Positions 34,720 through 43,706 of a stretch of DNA of 64,000 bases are shown here, piece by piece. The first letter of the stretch is position 1. Each line of letters starts with the position of its first letter. The position numbers and the translations under genes were made by a program. The notes under the pieces are model-generated. The model ran no database searches and was not told the DNA's origin. It was given only the letters and a program-made list of their open reading frames with translations. Origin of the DNA: Marivirga sericea (GTDB taxonomy: Bacteria; Bacteroidota; Bacteroidia; Cytophagales; Cyclobacteriaceae); contig NZ_FXAW01000004.1 in the NCBI RefSeq assembly GCF_900177665.1, positions 310,001-374,000 of the forward strand, in the 5' to 3' direction.

Positions 34720-35732
34720 GCAAAGTATATTTTCAAGAATTAAGTTTTTTAAAAGCACTTCTAGCTTCACTAAAGTACTCACAGTTATTTGTTCTGGTAG
34801 ACGAAAACAGTAAAGAAAATTGCTATCCACTCATTGGAGAGTATTTGTCAGATCATCAAATAATTGAAATCGTTTCGGGTGAAAGACATAAAACTCTTGA
34901 CAGCTGTAGCATGATTTGGAACGCTTTGACCAACGCTACAGCAGATCGGCAAGCATTACTGCTTAATTTAGGCGGAGGGGTAATTACTGATATGGGTGGT
35001 TTCTGTGCAGGTACCTACAAAAGGGGGATTCGATTTATCAATATCCCCACTACTTTATTATCTCAAGTGGATGCTAGTGTTGGAGCTAAAACTGGTATTG
35101 ATTTTAATGGCTACAAGAATCACATCGGATTGTTTTGTGAAGCTGAAGCAGTTTTGGTAAATCCGAAGTTTCATGAAACGCTTCCACGAAACCAACTGGT
35201 TTCGGGTTATGCTGAAATGTTGAAACATGGCTTAATTGCAGATAGGAAGCACTGGCAAGATTGTTTAAATAACGGATTCGAAAATTTTAGTAACGAACTG
35301 ATTCAACATTCAGTAAAGATAAAAGAGAAAGTTGTAGATGCAGATCCTACGGAAAAGGGAATTCGTAAGATTTTAAATTTTGGACATACTATAGGGCATG
35401 CGATTGAGACTCATCTGTTAAATACTGAAAAAGCATTACTACATGGCGAGGCCATCGGATTGGGAATGATAGCAGAAGCATTCATCAGTAAATCCAAAGG
35501 CTTACTAAATTCGGAACAGTACAGTACTATAACGCAAGAATTACAAAAGATTTACCAAAGTTCAAAAATAGAAAAAGCCTCTTATCCTGAGATAATAAGG
35601 CTTTGTAAACAAGATAAAAAGAATAGTAATGGACAAATAAGCATGAGCTTACTCAATGGCATTGGTGAAGCTGTCTATGATATTCAAGTTGAAGAAGAAC
35701 TTATAGAACACGCTTTAAATGAACTATTATAA
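34716..35732 (+). CDS. aroB: 3-dehydroquinate synthase
   Basis: A 338-residue NAD-dependent enzyme, step 2 of the shikimate pathway, turning DAHP into 3-dehydroquinate. Motifs are GERHKTL, LNLGGGVITDMGGFCAGTYKRG, PTTLLSQVDASVGAKTGID (substrate site) and the metal-binding FGHTIGHAIE. The length is slightly short for the family (about 340-360) but all motifs are present. It follows DAHP synthase directly, so consecutive pathway steps share a transcript. It converges with a small minus-strand gene, overlapping by 6 bases. Confidence 0.93.
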   Translation: MSKVYFQELSFLKALLASLKYSQLFVLVDENSKENCYPLIGEYLSDHQIIEIVSGERHKTLDSCSMIWNALTNATADRQALLLNLGGGVITDMGGFCAGTYKRGIRFINIPTTLLSQVDASVGAKTGIDFNGYKNHIGLFCEAEAVLVNPKFHETLPRNQLVSGYAEMLKHGLIADRKHWQDCLNNGFENFSNELIQHSVKIKEKVVDADPTEKGIRKILNFGHTIGHAIETHLLNTEKALLHGEAIGLGMIAEAFISKSKGLLNSEQYSTITQELQKIYQSSKIEKASYPEIIRLCKQDKKNSNGQISMSLLNGIGEAVYDIQVEEELIEHALNELL

Positions 35733-35960
35733 CTTCATTTTTTTACGAAAAGACTTTGCACCATGTATTGCTGAATCACTAAAATCATTTAGCCACTCTG
35801 AATCGAAACTGTCTTCAGTGTGTCTTTTGATATTTCTTAATCGATCCGCTACAGTTCTTGTAATTTTTTTACCATTATTGCTCTTCAATAAAGCTCCAGC
35901 AGCAACAATAGTAGCTGCTCCAGCTAAAAATGAAAAAATTGATTTACTTGTGGCACTCAT
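35727..35960 (-). CDS. Small hypothetical protein with one membrane segment
   Basis: A 77-residue protein. A hydrophobic Ala/Val-rich stretch (about residues 7-24, IFSFLAGAATIVAAGALL) is followed by a basic and mixed-charge tail (ITRTVADRLRNIKRH). The layout resembles YtxH-like stress proteins, but the match is only impressionistic. It is convergent with aroB. No known partner. Confidence 0.5.
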   Translation of the reverse strand: MSATSKSIFSFLAGAATIVAAGALLKSNNGKKITRTVADRLRNIKRHTEDSFDSEWLNDFSDSAIHGAKSFRKKMKL

Positions 35961-36033
35961 TTTATTTAAATTTTAAGGTGATAATTGCATAACGAATAAC
36001 TTATAAAAACAGTTTGACTTAACAAAAGATATT

Positions 36034-37284
36034 TTGAATTATTTTATAAATAAATATAAAAATTCTATCAACTTGGAATTTTGTTCTATCAATTTGCCAA
36101 GCTCAAAAAGCGAGTCCAATAGATTATTGACTATGAATGCGCTATCTGATGGGAAAATTAAGATTGGAAATCTCTCGACTGCGAGAGACACGCAAACCTT
36201 AATCAGTCTATTAAAAAATGAAGTTGAGCAGAGCACATTTGATGTGCTAGACGCAGGTACTGCAATGCGATTTCTTACCGCTTATTTTGCTGTAGCTACT
36301 AAAAAAGAGATCCTTTTAACAGGGACAGACCGCATGCAAAAGCGTCCAATAGGGATATTAGTGAATGCCTTAAATTCTATTGGTGCTGAAATAGCTTATG
36401 AAAAAGAAGTGGGCTATCCACCATTGCGAATAAAACCATTGCAAATGCAAATTAGCTCCAAAATTTCCATCCCAGGAAATATCAGTAGTCAATACATTTC
36501 TGCTCTGTTGATGATCGCCCCTACCCTGCCGAAAGGATTAGCAATCACTATTGAACCTCCCGTTTTTAGTAAGCCATATATCGACATGACATTAGGCTTA
36601 ATGAAATTATCCGGAATTCAATACACTCAGCAAGAAGATGTAGTCTCTATTACCTCTCAATCTTACCAAGAATGTCTACAAAATGTTGAATCAGACTGGT
36701 CTGCAGCTAGTTATTGGTTTTCAATTATTGCACTATCTCCCATAGGGAAAAGGGTGTTTTTAAAGGGGTTAAAAGCTGAGAGTTTTCAAGGAGATCAAGT
36801 GATTAAAGATATGGCGAAAAATCTTGGAGTGCATTTTCACTTCGAAAACAATGGGATACTGCTTGAAAAAGAAAATTCTATTCAAAAAAGTTATCTAAAG
36901 TTAGATTTTAAAAAATGTCCTGATTTAGCTCAAACGTTTTTACCCTGCGCAGCTTCCATGAAAATTAGTTTGGAAATATCAGGATTAGAGAGTTTAAGAA
37001 TTAAAGAAACTGACAGAATAAAAGCATTGCAAAATGAGCTCTCAAAATTCAATTGTCAACTTACAGAACCCGAGCAAGGGCTTTGGAAACTAGATAGTTC
37101 AAATTTTAGGGTGCAATCGGGGATTGAAATTGAAACCTATGAGGATCACAGAATGGCGATGGGGTTTGCCCCTTTAGCAATGAAACAAAATATTAGAATT
37201 AACGAAATAAATGTGGTTAATAAGTCTTATCCCAGTTTTTGGGAAGACTTAAAATTATTTGGATTTGAGTTGATTAAGCAATGA
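36034..37284 (+). CDS. aroA: 3-phosphoshikimate 1-carboxyvinyltransferase (EPSP synthase)
   Basis: A 416-residue enzyme that transfers the enolpyruvyl group of PEP to shikimate-3-phosphate. The motifs are SKSESNRLL, DAGTAMRFLTAYF, DRMQKRPIG, SSQYISALL and EDHRMAMGFAP. No ATG exists between the upstream stop at 36004-36006 and the essential SKSESNR motif, so the gene must use a non-ATG start; TTG at 36034 is the best candidate. Its last 30 bases overlap the convergent metal-receptor gene. aroB lies about 300 bases upstream on the same strand. Confidence 0.9.
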   Translation: MNYFINKYKNSINLEFCSINLPSSKSESNRLLTMNALSDGKIKIGNLSTARDTQTLISLLKNEVEQSTFDVLDAGTAMRFLTAYFAVATKKEILLTGTDRMQKRPIGILVNALNSIGAEIAYEKEVGYPPLRIKPLQMQISSKISIPGNISSQYISALLMIAPTLPKGLAITIEPPVFSKPYIDMTLGLMKLSGIQYTQQEDVVSITSQSYQECLQNVESDWSAASYWFSIIALSPIGKRVFLKGLKAESFQGDQVIKDMAKNLGVHFHFENNGILLEKENSIQKSYLKLDFKKCPDLAQTFLPCAASMKISLEISGLESLRIKETDRIKALQNELSKFNCQLTEPEQGLWKLDSSNFRVQSGIEIETYEDHRMAMGFAPLAMKQNIRINEINVVNKSYPSFWEDLKLFGFELIKQ

Positions 37285-38043
37285 ATTGAAGTATGAAGGA
37301 GCTTTCAACATCCTACTACCATACCAACTGAACATTTCTCCATCTACGATAATAAAGGTTGATTTAGGAAATCCTGCTTTCAGTTCTTTAATGTGCTGAT
37401 CCTGAAACGGAAAAGGTTCTGAGGAAAGTAAAATAAACTCTGGTTGGGAATCAACGATTTCATTCATCTCAATTGCAGGGTAGCGCTCCTTTTGAATAAC
37501 ATTCTTCAAACCACAGCTACTCAACATATTGGAAATAAAAGTATCAACTCCAGCCCACATCCAAGGCTTTTTCCAAATACAATAAGCTACATCTATAGTT
37601 TCGCTCGGCTTTTCTAAATCATTGAACTGTTCCTTAATGTCAACTGCAAGCTTATCAGCCTTGTCCCGCTCCACTACCAACTTACCAATGTCTTTCATCA
37701 TTTCTAAAGCGGAATCAAGATCAGAAACATCAGAAACATAAACCGAACATATTTTAGCTAACTTTTCAATATAGGCTTTAACATTTTCTTCTTTGCTCGC
37801 TATAATCAAATCAGGTTCTAGATTCTTTATTTTTTCTATATGCTGCTGTTTTGTCCCTCCTACTATTTCCTTTTCCTTTAACCACTCTTGAGGATGAACA
37901 CAGAACTTAGTAATACCGATAACTCTTTCTCCCAAGCCCAAATCAAACAGATATTCAGTAATAGAGGGAACTAAGCAGATAATTCTTTTAGGTGCTGCAT
38001 GTAGATTTAGTGAATTACCAATTTGATCAGTTAAAGAATTCAT
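37255..38043 (-). CDS. Helical-backbone metal-receptor (BtuF-like) protein without signal peptide
   Basis: A 262-residue protein of the cobalamin/siderophore binding-protein superfamily: RIICLVPSITEYLFDLGL and EIVGGTKQQHIEKIKNLEPDLIIAS, with a long central helix around 105-140. ATG 38043 gives a protein beginning MNSLTDQI with no signal peptide or lipobox, so it appears cytoplasmic, which is odd for a binding protein that would serve a transporter. No permease or ATPase gene is next to it. The 3' end overlaps aroA by 30 bases, tail to tail. Confidence 0.8.
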   Translation of the reverse strand: MNSLTDQIGNSLNLHAAPKRIICLVPSITEYLFDLGLGERVIGITKFCVHPQEWLKEKEIVGGTKQQHIEKIKNLEPDLIIASKEENVKAYIEKLAKICSVYVSDVSDLDSALEMMKDIGKLVVERDKADKLAVDIKEQFNDLEKPSETIDVAYCIWKKPWMWAGVDTFISNMLSSCGLKNVIQKERYPAIEMNEIVDSQPEFILLSSEPFPFQDQHIKELKAGFPKSTFIIVDGEMFSWYGSRMLKAPSYFNSLLNQLKSK

Positions 38044-38122
38044 GAATAACAGGATTATCAAATTTTAAACATAAAAAAAGCCTCATCCTTGGGACGAAGC
38101 TTATTATTTAATGTTTTAATTT

Positions 38123-38647
38123 CTAAATGGTAATCCCCATATTTACCAATTGACTAGATATTTTCAAATCGCTATTATCAAAAGTAGCTTGATTAATTTC
38201 AAATTTAAGTTTCCCTCCCACTTCTCTAAAGTTAATGGAAGAACCTTTCTTACCCAAACCAGTTTTATCTGTGATAATCAAGGTGGGTTTTGTATCAAAT
38301 CTTTCTAGGATAGCTTCAAAATCTTTGCTCTTGTTCGAAGCCAAATAAATAATATGCGCATTGCTGATGGCTGAAACATCAGAAATGTTCATGATAGTAG
38401 CATCTTGACCTTTAACTTTTCTTTGACCGTAAAGTTTATTTAATTGCTCATATACATCATCGTCACCATACACAGCAATTACAAACTTCCCAGACTTTGT
38501 ATCTGCTGGCCACTCTATGTATTTAATAAAATTAAAAATTAACATGGAGTGAATTTCATGCATAGGTCTTTGAGCATTAGCATCAAAAGAATTAAAGTTA
38601 ATTGCTACAACAAAAAGTAAAATGAATATTTTAAAAGTATTTTTCAT
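38123..38647 (-). CDS. YfiR-family periplasmic protein, copy 1
   Basis: A 174-residue secreted protein (signal peptide to about residue 25). The domain reads RPMHEIHSMLIFNFIKYIEWP, GDDDVYEQLNKL, NAHIIYLASNKS, LIITDKTGLGKKGSSINF and ends in a long hydrophobic/polar helix. In Pseudomonas, YfiR restrains the diguanylate cyclase YfiN; here no YfiN-like gene is nearby. A paralogue with the same layout lies 214 bases upstream. Confidence 0.85.
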   Translation of the reverse strand: MKNTFKIFILLFVVAINFNSFDANAQRPMHEIHSMLIFNFIKYIEWPADTKSGKFVIAVYGDDDVYEQLNKLYGQRKVKGQDATIMNISDVSAISNAHIIYLASNKSKDFEAILERFDTKPTLIITDKTGLGKKGSSINFREVGGKLKFEINQATFDNSDLKISSQLVNMGITI

Positions 38648-38794
38648 GATTAGGATATTTCAGTACTAATATTTTGATAAAATTAGTACTATTCTATAGA
38701 AAATTATATTCTTAAGCAGAATTAACTATTCTTAGACATTAAAACATTGCAAAAGTGCAATTAATACTGTAAATATTTTTATTAAAAGTAAAAA

Positions 38795-38832
38795 ACCCTA
38801 GCAAACAGATTGTATTAATCTCCAGCTAGGGT
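38795..38832 (-). terminator. Terminator of YfiR copy 2
   Basis: ACCCTAGC (38795-38802) pairs with GCTAGGGT (38825-38832); an inner AGATT/AATCT hairpin occupies the loop. A-rich sequence to the left gives a U tract on the minus strand. Confidence 0.7.
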
Positions 38833-38861
38833 AAAAAACTAAACTAAATCACTATATTTTA

Positions 38862-39380
38862 TTAGATCAAAATCCCCATGCTGGACAACTGATTTGAAAT
38901 TTTCAAGTTGTTACCGCTAATAGATTCTTGATTAATTTCAAATTTTAACTTACCATTTATCTCTTGGAAATTGATACAACTTCCTCTTCTACCCAATCCA
39001 CTTTTGTCAGTGATCAATAAAGTTGACTTACCAACAAACTTTTCTTTGGCTGCATCAAATTCTCTACTTCTATTGCTTGATAAGTACAAAACGTGAGCGT
39101 TATTTACAGCATTTACATTATCTACATTAACAACTTTCACATTTTGACCCTTTACAGTTCTATTGGCGTAAAAGTTTTGAATTGTAGACGCTACATCTTC
39201 GTCTCCTACTACAGCAATTACAAAATTACCTGCTTTAGCCTCTGCTGGCCATTCAACATATTTAATAAAATTAAACATGAGCATGGAATGGATTTCATGC
39301 ATTGGTCTATCGCCCGATTTCAGACTAAAACCAAATACCATTAATGCAATTACGATAACTACTCTATTGATTCTTTTCAT
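38862..39380 (-). CDS. YfiR-family periplasmic protein, copy 2
   Basis: A 172-residue secreted protein with a signal peptide to about residue 23. RPMHEIHSMLMFNFIKYVEWP, VVGDEDVASTIQNF, NAHVLYLSSNRS and LLITDKSGLGRRGSCINF align with copy 1 throughout, so this is a tandem duplication. Each copy has its own terminator and promoter region, so they can be expressed separately. Function by analogy only. Confidence 0.85.
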   Translation of the reverse strand: MKRINRVVIVIALMVFGFSLKSGDRPMHEIHSMLMFNFIKYVEWPAEAKAGNFVIAVVGDEDVASTIQNFYANRTVKGQNVKVVNVDNVNAVNNAHVLYLSSNRSREFDAAKEKFVGKSTLLITDKSGLGRRGSCINFQEINGKLKFEINQESISGNNLKISNQLSSMGILI

Positions 39381-39480
39381 TTCTTTTTTATTGATAATTT
39401 ACAATACAAAGGTAGAATAATGATTTTTATCAGTAAATCGAAAAAGCACCAATAGCTTTCAGAAGTAATATTTTATGAGA

Positions 39481-40557
39481 TTAAGACAAATCGTATTTAA
39501 AATTGTGCTTGTCTTTAAGGTTTACAACGAATGAATACAGTAAATCTATTACAGATTGAACATCTTTGCTGTGTACCATTTCCACAGTGGTGTGCATGTA
39601 CTTGAGCGGAAGTGATACTAAAGCAGAAGGAACGCCCTCGTTGCTATACGCAAATGCGTCAGTATCAGTACCTGTAGCTCTACTTGCAGCTGACCTTTGA
39701 AAAGATATCTTCTCTTTTTCTGCTAGGTCAATCAGCATTTTTAAAAGATTATTCTGCACAGCCGGTCCGTAAGTTAACACAGGCCCCTTCCCAGATTTTT
39801 GATCTCCACTTTCAATTTTATTGTAAAGAGGAGAATGTGTATCATGGCAAACATCAGTAATGACAGCTACGTCCGGTTTAATTTGATGAGCAATCATTTG
39901 AGCACCTTTCAAACCCACTTCCTCTTGAACCGAATTTACTATATATAAAGCAAAAGGAATTTTGTCCTTATTTTCATGGATTTTTCGAGCCACTTCTGCT
40001 ATCATAAATCCTCCCATTCGATTATCTAAGGCTCGGCCTACTATATACTCCTTGTCTTTCAGATACATTAACTCATCATCAAATGTAATTACACAGCCTA
40101 CGTGCACGCCCATCTTCTCAACCTCCTCCTTATTATCAGCGCCTACATCAATGAAAATATTTTTTAATTCAGGTTTGATATCATTCTCCTTGTTTCTAAC
40201 GTGAATGGCAGGCCATCCAAAGATCCCCTTTACAATACCTTTATCAGTATGAATATTAACTCTTTTTGATGGAGCTATTTGATGATCGGAGCCTCCATTT
40301 CTCACTACGTAGATATAACCATCATCGGAAATATAATTTACAAACCATGAAATCTCATCTGCATGGGCTTCTATTACTACTTTGTAGGGCGCCTCTTTAT
40401 TGATAACAGCGGCCACAGTTCCATAATTATCCTGAATGAACTCATCGGTGTAAGGCTTTACATAATCCAACCAGAGTTTTTGCCCGCTAGTCTCAAAACC
40501 TGTCGGTGCTGCGTTATTTAAATATTTGAAAAGGAAATCTTCCGCTATTTTATCCAT
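39481..40557 (-). CDS. M42-family metallo-aminopeptidase
   Basis: A 358-residue dinuclear-metal peptidase. Metal ligands and catalytic residues are visible in EAHADEISWFV (His, Asp), ALDNRMGGFMIAE (Asp), VQEEVGLKGA (Glu-Glu), ITDVCHDTHSP and the late HTTVEMVHSKD (His). It has no signal peptide, so it acts in the cytoplasm, probably trimming peptides as a large ring-shaped oligomer, as known M42 enzymes do. Monocistronic. Confidence 0.9.
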   Translation of the reverse strand: MDKIAEDFLFKYLNNAAPTGFETSGQKLWLDYVKPYTDEFIQDNYGTVAAVINKEAPYKVVIEAHADEISWFVNYISDDGYIYVVRNGGSDHQIAPSKRVNIHTDKGIVKGIFGWPAIHVRNKENDIKPELKNIFIDVGADNKEEVEKMGVHVGCVITFDDELMYLKDKEYIVGRALDNRMGGFMIAEVARKIHENKDKIPFALYIVNSVQEEVGLKGAQMIAHQIKPDVAVITDVCHDTHSPLYNKIESGDQKSGKGPVLTYGPAVQNNLLKMLIDLAEKEKISFQRSAASRATGTDTDAFAYSNEGVPSALVSLPLKYMHTTVEMVHSKDVQSVIDLLYSFVVNLKDKHNFKYDLS

Positions 40558-40648
40558 AATTGAATCTTTAATTATTTAACTATGCTAAGATAAGCGTTGC
40601 CCATAGTAAAATGTTACCCAATACTGATAAAATCTGAGAAATGAAGGC

Positions 40649-40840
40649 CTAATTTTTACCTGCTATCAAAAATGGTAGCAGAAAAATTGCTCCTACAGCC
40701 GTAAAAGATAAATTGACAGCAAATCCTACTATCCTAAAAGGTAAAAGTATTAACCATATTAAAGGATAAAGAAATAAAGCTATAATGGCTAGTGGCCAAC
40801 AGATAACTAGCAGAATGCACCAAAGTAAAAATCTTATCAT
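40649..40840 (-). CDS. Small hydrophobic membrane protein
   Basis: A 63-residue protein, nearly all hydrophobic, with two or three predicted membrane segments (LLWCILLVICWPLAIIALFL, LIWLILLPFRIVGFAVNL) and a short polar C-terminus. ATG 40840 begins the hydrophobic part; the frame's earlier start would add an unlikely extension. No family recognised. Confidence 0.55.
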   Translation of the reverse strand: MIRFLLWCILLVICWPLAIIALFLYPLIWLILLPFRIVGFAVNLSFTAVGAIFLLPFLIAGKN

Positions 40841-40974
40841 GACTATTATTTTTTTTAAAGCATGATTCAATTGCTGTGCCAACACTTAAAAAGACCTCTT
40901 ATTAAGTTCATCGGGTATAGAAACAAAAAGTGTACTAGAACTGAACATTGAGATGTTCGGTTATGGACAATAAA

Positions 40975-41006
40975 AAACCCACAAGCTGTAATTCACTTGT
41001 GGGTTT
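40975..41006 (-). terminator. Terminator of the amidohydrolase gene
   Basis: Perfect 11-base arms AAACCCACAAG and CTTGTGGGTTT with a 10-base loop, A-rich on the left. Confidence 0.8.
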
Positions 41007-41030
41007 AAAAGAGTATCAGTTAAAAATATT

Positions 41031-42311
41031 TTATTGATTCTTATAAATGTGTCCTTTCTTCATCACAAATTGAACTGATTCCATGGTTTTGATATTTTCG
41101 GTTGGGTCATCATTAACCGCAATAATATCTGCTATTTTCCCTTCTGAAATTGATCCAAACTTGTCATAAACATTCAAAAGCTTTGCCGGAGTCTTTGTCG
41201 CTGAAATAATAGATTCCATTGGTTTCATACCTGCTTCCACCATATATCCAAATTCTTTCCCATTATCGCCATGTTTAAATACTCCCGCATCAGTGCCAAA
41301 GGCTATATTGACACCTGCCTTGTAGGCTTTACCGAATGTATTTTGAATTTTAGGGCCAATAGCCTTTGCTTTCGGAACCACTACTTCCGGATAATAACCT
41401 TCTATTTCTGCTAATTCAGCAACACTTTTGCCTGCAGTTATAGTCGGAACATAGTAAGTATCATATTCTTTCATTAACTCCATAGTTTCCTCTGACATCA
41501 ATGTTCCATGTTCGATGGTTTTTATTCCAGCACGTATAGCACGCTGCATTCCTTCATCGCCATGCGCATGGGCCGCAGTAAGCATTCCATAGTCATTGGC
41601 AGTCTCTACTATAGCTTTTAATTCATCTTCAAAAAATTGCGGGTTTTGACCGTTCTTTGCCATACTTAAAACGCCACCTGTAGCCGTTATTTTAATAACA
41701 TCGGCTCCATTTTTATATCGCTGACGAACTGCTTTTCTAGCTGCTTCCGGGCTATTCACAACACCTTCTGCTGGACCAGGATTTCCCATCAAATCATCTT
41801 TATAGCCATTAGTCGGATCTGCATGACCACCAGTTGTAGCAATCGACTTTCCTGCCGAATAAATGGTAGGTCCATCAACATAGCCCTTATTAATAGCATC
41901 CCTTAAACTGCTATTGACTCCGCTGCCCCCTAAATCTCGAACAGAAGTAAAACCTGCCATTAACGTCTTTTTAGCGTAAACTGTAGATTGGAAAGCAATA
42001 TCTGCATCATTTAGAGTAAAGCGTTTAATATAGCCATCCTTTGAAGTTTCGCTTTCCAAATGCACATGCATATCGAATAAACCTGGCATAACCGTTTTAG
42101 ATTTCAAATCGATAGCTTTTGCCCCTTCCGGCACTTCTGAGTAGCCCTTTTCCACAGACTGGATTTTATCTCCCTCCAGTATAATGGTCATTTCTGTTAA
42201 GACTTTTGACTTTTCCACATCAACTAATTTACCGCAATGCAAATAGGTGGTTTGGGCTGCAATGTTGAAGCCAAAAAAGACAATCGTTAGTACTAGTAAA
42301 AGCTTTTTCAT
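41031..42311 (-). CDS. Secreted amidohydrolase (imidazolonepropionase/prolidase-like)
   Basis: A 426-residue exported enzyme (signal peptide to residue 19). It belongs to the amidohydrolase superfamily: the HxH metal motif appears in GLFDMHVHLE, an acidic/lysine bridge region in VIKITATGGVLS, and later metal ligands in AHAHGDEGM, IEHGTLM and FGTDAGV. Secreted members in Bacteroidota often hydrolyse dipeptides or cyclic amides. Substrate not predictable from sequence. Confidence 0.87.
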   Translation of the reverse strand: MKKLLLVLTIVFFGFNIAAQTTYLHCGKLVDVEKSKVLTEMTIILEGDKIQSVEKGYSEVPEGAKAIDLKSKTVMPGLFDMHVHLESETSKDGYIKRFTLNDADIAFQSTVYAKKTLMAGFTSVRDLGGSGVNSSLRDAINKGYVDGPTIYSAGKSIATTGGHADPTNGYKDDLMGNPGPAEGVVNSPEAARKAVRQRYKNGADVIKITATGGVLSMAKNGQNPQFFEDELKAIVETANDYGMLTAAHAHGDEGMQRAIRAGIKTIEHGTLMSEETMELMKEYDTYYVPTITAGKSVAELAEIEGYYPEVVVPKAKAIGPKIQNTFGKAYKAGVNIAFGTDAGVFKHGDNGKEFGYMVEAGMKPMESIISATKTPAKLLNVYDKFGSISEGKIADIIAVNDDPTENIKTMESVQFVMKKGHIYKNQ

Positions 42312-42352
42312 ATCGTTATTTTATTTTTTTCAGAAGTTTATCAATTGCCAAT

Positions 42353-42793
42353 TCAAAGCAAATCCTCTGGATTGCTTATATATAGGGATAGTTCATGATC
42401 ACTCAATTCTGGTGCCTCCTCTTCGTCTTTAGCAGTTACAATGGAATTAGTCATACTTCCAACCAAACCACGATTTAGCCCCATACGCTCTGCTATTATT
42501 GCACACATCTGAGCTTCCCTTTCATCCAATTTATTATCCACTAACATCATTTGGATGTATTCATAAAGAAAAATAATTTTCTCCTTTATGGTTTCAGGTT
42601 CATGAAAATCTACCTCAGAAGCTTCCAGCAATATCTCATCTACTTCTTTTTCCGACACTCCATTTTTTCGACCCAAGGCGTACAAATATCTTTTCTCTTC
42701 TTTGACAAAGCGGTTATCAATCTTTGCTAATTGATGTAAATGTATGAGGTGAGAGTATATTTTAACAGTAGACAATTCGAGATCAAATTTCAT
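42353..42793 (-). CDS. TerB-like protein
   Basis: A 146-residue all-helical cytoplasmic protein. The pattern of helices and an acidic loop (HQLAKIDNRFVKEEKRYLYALGRKNG and DNKLDEREAQMCAIIAERMGL) resembles the TerB fold, with DNR and DNK at the two equivalent loops. ATG 42793 is used instead of the TTG at 42802. Role unknown. It is divergent from acpH with an 80-base gap. Confidence 0.7.
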   Translation of the reverse strand: MKFDLELSTVKIYSHLIHLHQLAKIDNRFVKEEKRYLYALGRKNGVSEKEVDEILLEASEVDFHEPETIKEKIIFLYEYIQMMLVDNKLDEREAQMCAIIAERMGLNRGLVGSMTNSIVTAKDEEEAPELSDHELSLYISNPEDLL

Positions 42794-42872
42794 TATCAAC
42801 AAATACTTGCATTAGCAAGCAATATACAAAATGTTGCAGAATAATTGAGCTAATTCTCTTATATTGAAATTC

Positions 42873-43457
42873 ATGAATTTTTTAGCACATATATTTCTGT
42901 CTGGTGAATCCGATGAACTCAAAATAGGTAATTTTATTGGTGATTTTGTAAAGGCATCCGATATGGAACACTACAATAAAGCTGTAAATCAAGGCATTCG
43001 GATGCATTGGGCGATTGACGAATTTACCGATCATCATGATGTCGTACAAAAAAGCAAAGACAGACTACGTCCAAAATATGGACATTATGCAGGAGTAATA
43101 GTGGATATCTACTACGATCACTTTTTAGCAAGGAATTGGAAAGACTATCATTCTGTAGATTTAAGATTATTTGTAAATAGAGAATACAAGATGCTAGAAA
43201 ATCATATCAGTATCCTTCCGAAAAAGGTAGTACATATGCTTCCTTATATGATAAAATACGACTGGCTTTTTAATTACCAATACTTTGACGGAATAGAAAG
43301 GGTGATGCATGGAATGGCCAACAGATCGAATTTCAACTCAAAAATGGAGCAGTCTGTTGTTGAGCTAAAAAAATACCATAAAGAGTTTGAGAAAGAGTTT
43401 CAGGACTTTTTTCCTGAGCTTCAGGCATTTTGTGAAGATTTTTTGGAAAATAAATGA
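42873..43457 (+). CDS. acpH: Acyl-carrier-protein phosphodiesterase
   Basis: A 194-residue HD-like helical hydrolase that removes 4'-phosphopantetheine from holo-ACP. MNFLAHIFLSG, KIGNFIGDFVK, QGIRMHWAIDEFTD, and VDIYYDHFLARNW are characteristic. ATG 42873 matches the family N-terminus. Monocistronic, followed after 21 bases by a long inverted repeat. Confidence 0.88.
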   Translation: MNFLAHIFLSGESDELKIGNFIGDFVKASDMEHYNKAVNQGIRMHWAIDEFTDHHDVVQKSKDRLRPKYGHYAGVIVDIYYDHFLARNWKDYHSVDLRLFVNREYKMLENHISILPKKVVHMLPYMIKYDWLFNYQYFDGIERVMHGMANRSNFNSKMEQSVVELKKYHKEFEKEFQDFFPELQAFCEDFLENK

Positions 43458-43478
43458 GTAGAAATGAGTACGATTAAG

Positions 43479-43560
43479 AAAGCTGTCAGGTTTCTTAATT
43501 AATTAGTGTTTCAGTTTATTGTTAGGTACCTCAGCGAATTGAGTAAAACCTGACAGCTTT
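43479..43560. repeat. Perfect 15-base inverted repeat with 52-base loop
   Basis: AAAGCTGTCAGGTTT (43479-43493) and AAACCTGACAGCTTT (43546-43560). The loop contains a small hairpin CTCA-GCGAAT-TGAG. A T-rich end is weak, so it may be an unusual terminator for acpH or a transcribed small structure. Confidence 0.7.
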
Positions 43561-43649
43561 TAATGCTCAAAAACCACTGCATTGCCCATAGCAAATTTTA
43601 ATTTACTTGAATACTGCAAGTGCATTATCATAAGTGCAATAAACGAAAA

Positions 43650-43672
43650 AAGCAGCTTCAATTGAGCTGCTT
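43650..43672 (-). terminator. Terminator of the T9SS cargo gene
   Basis: AAGCAGCT (43650-43657) pairs with AGCTGCTT (43665-43672), loop TCAATTG, with an A-run to the left. Confidence 0.7.
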
Positions 43673-43706
43673 CTTTACTTTATCTATTTATGTATTTGCT
43701 TACTAT

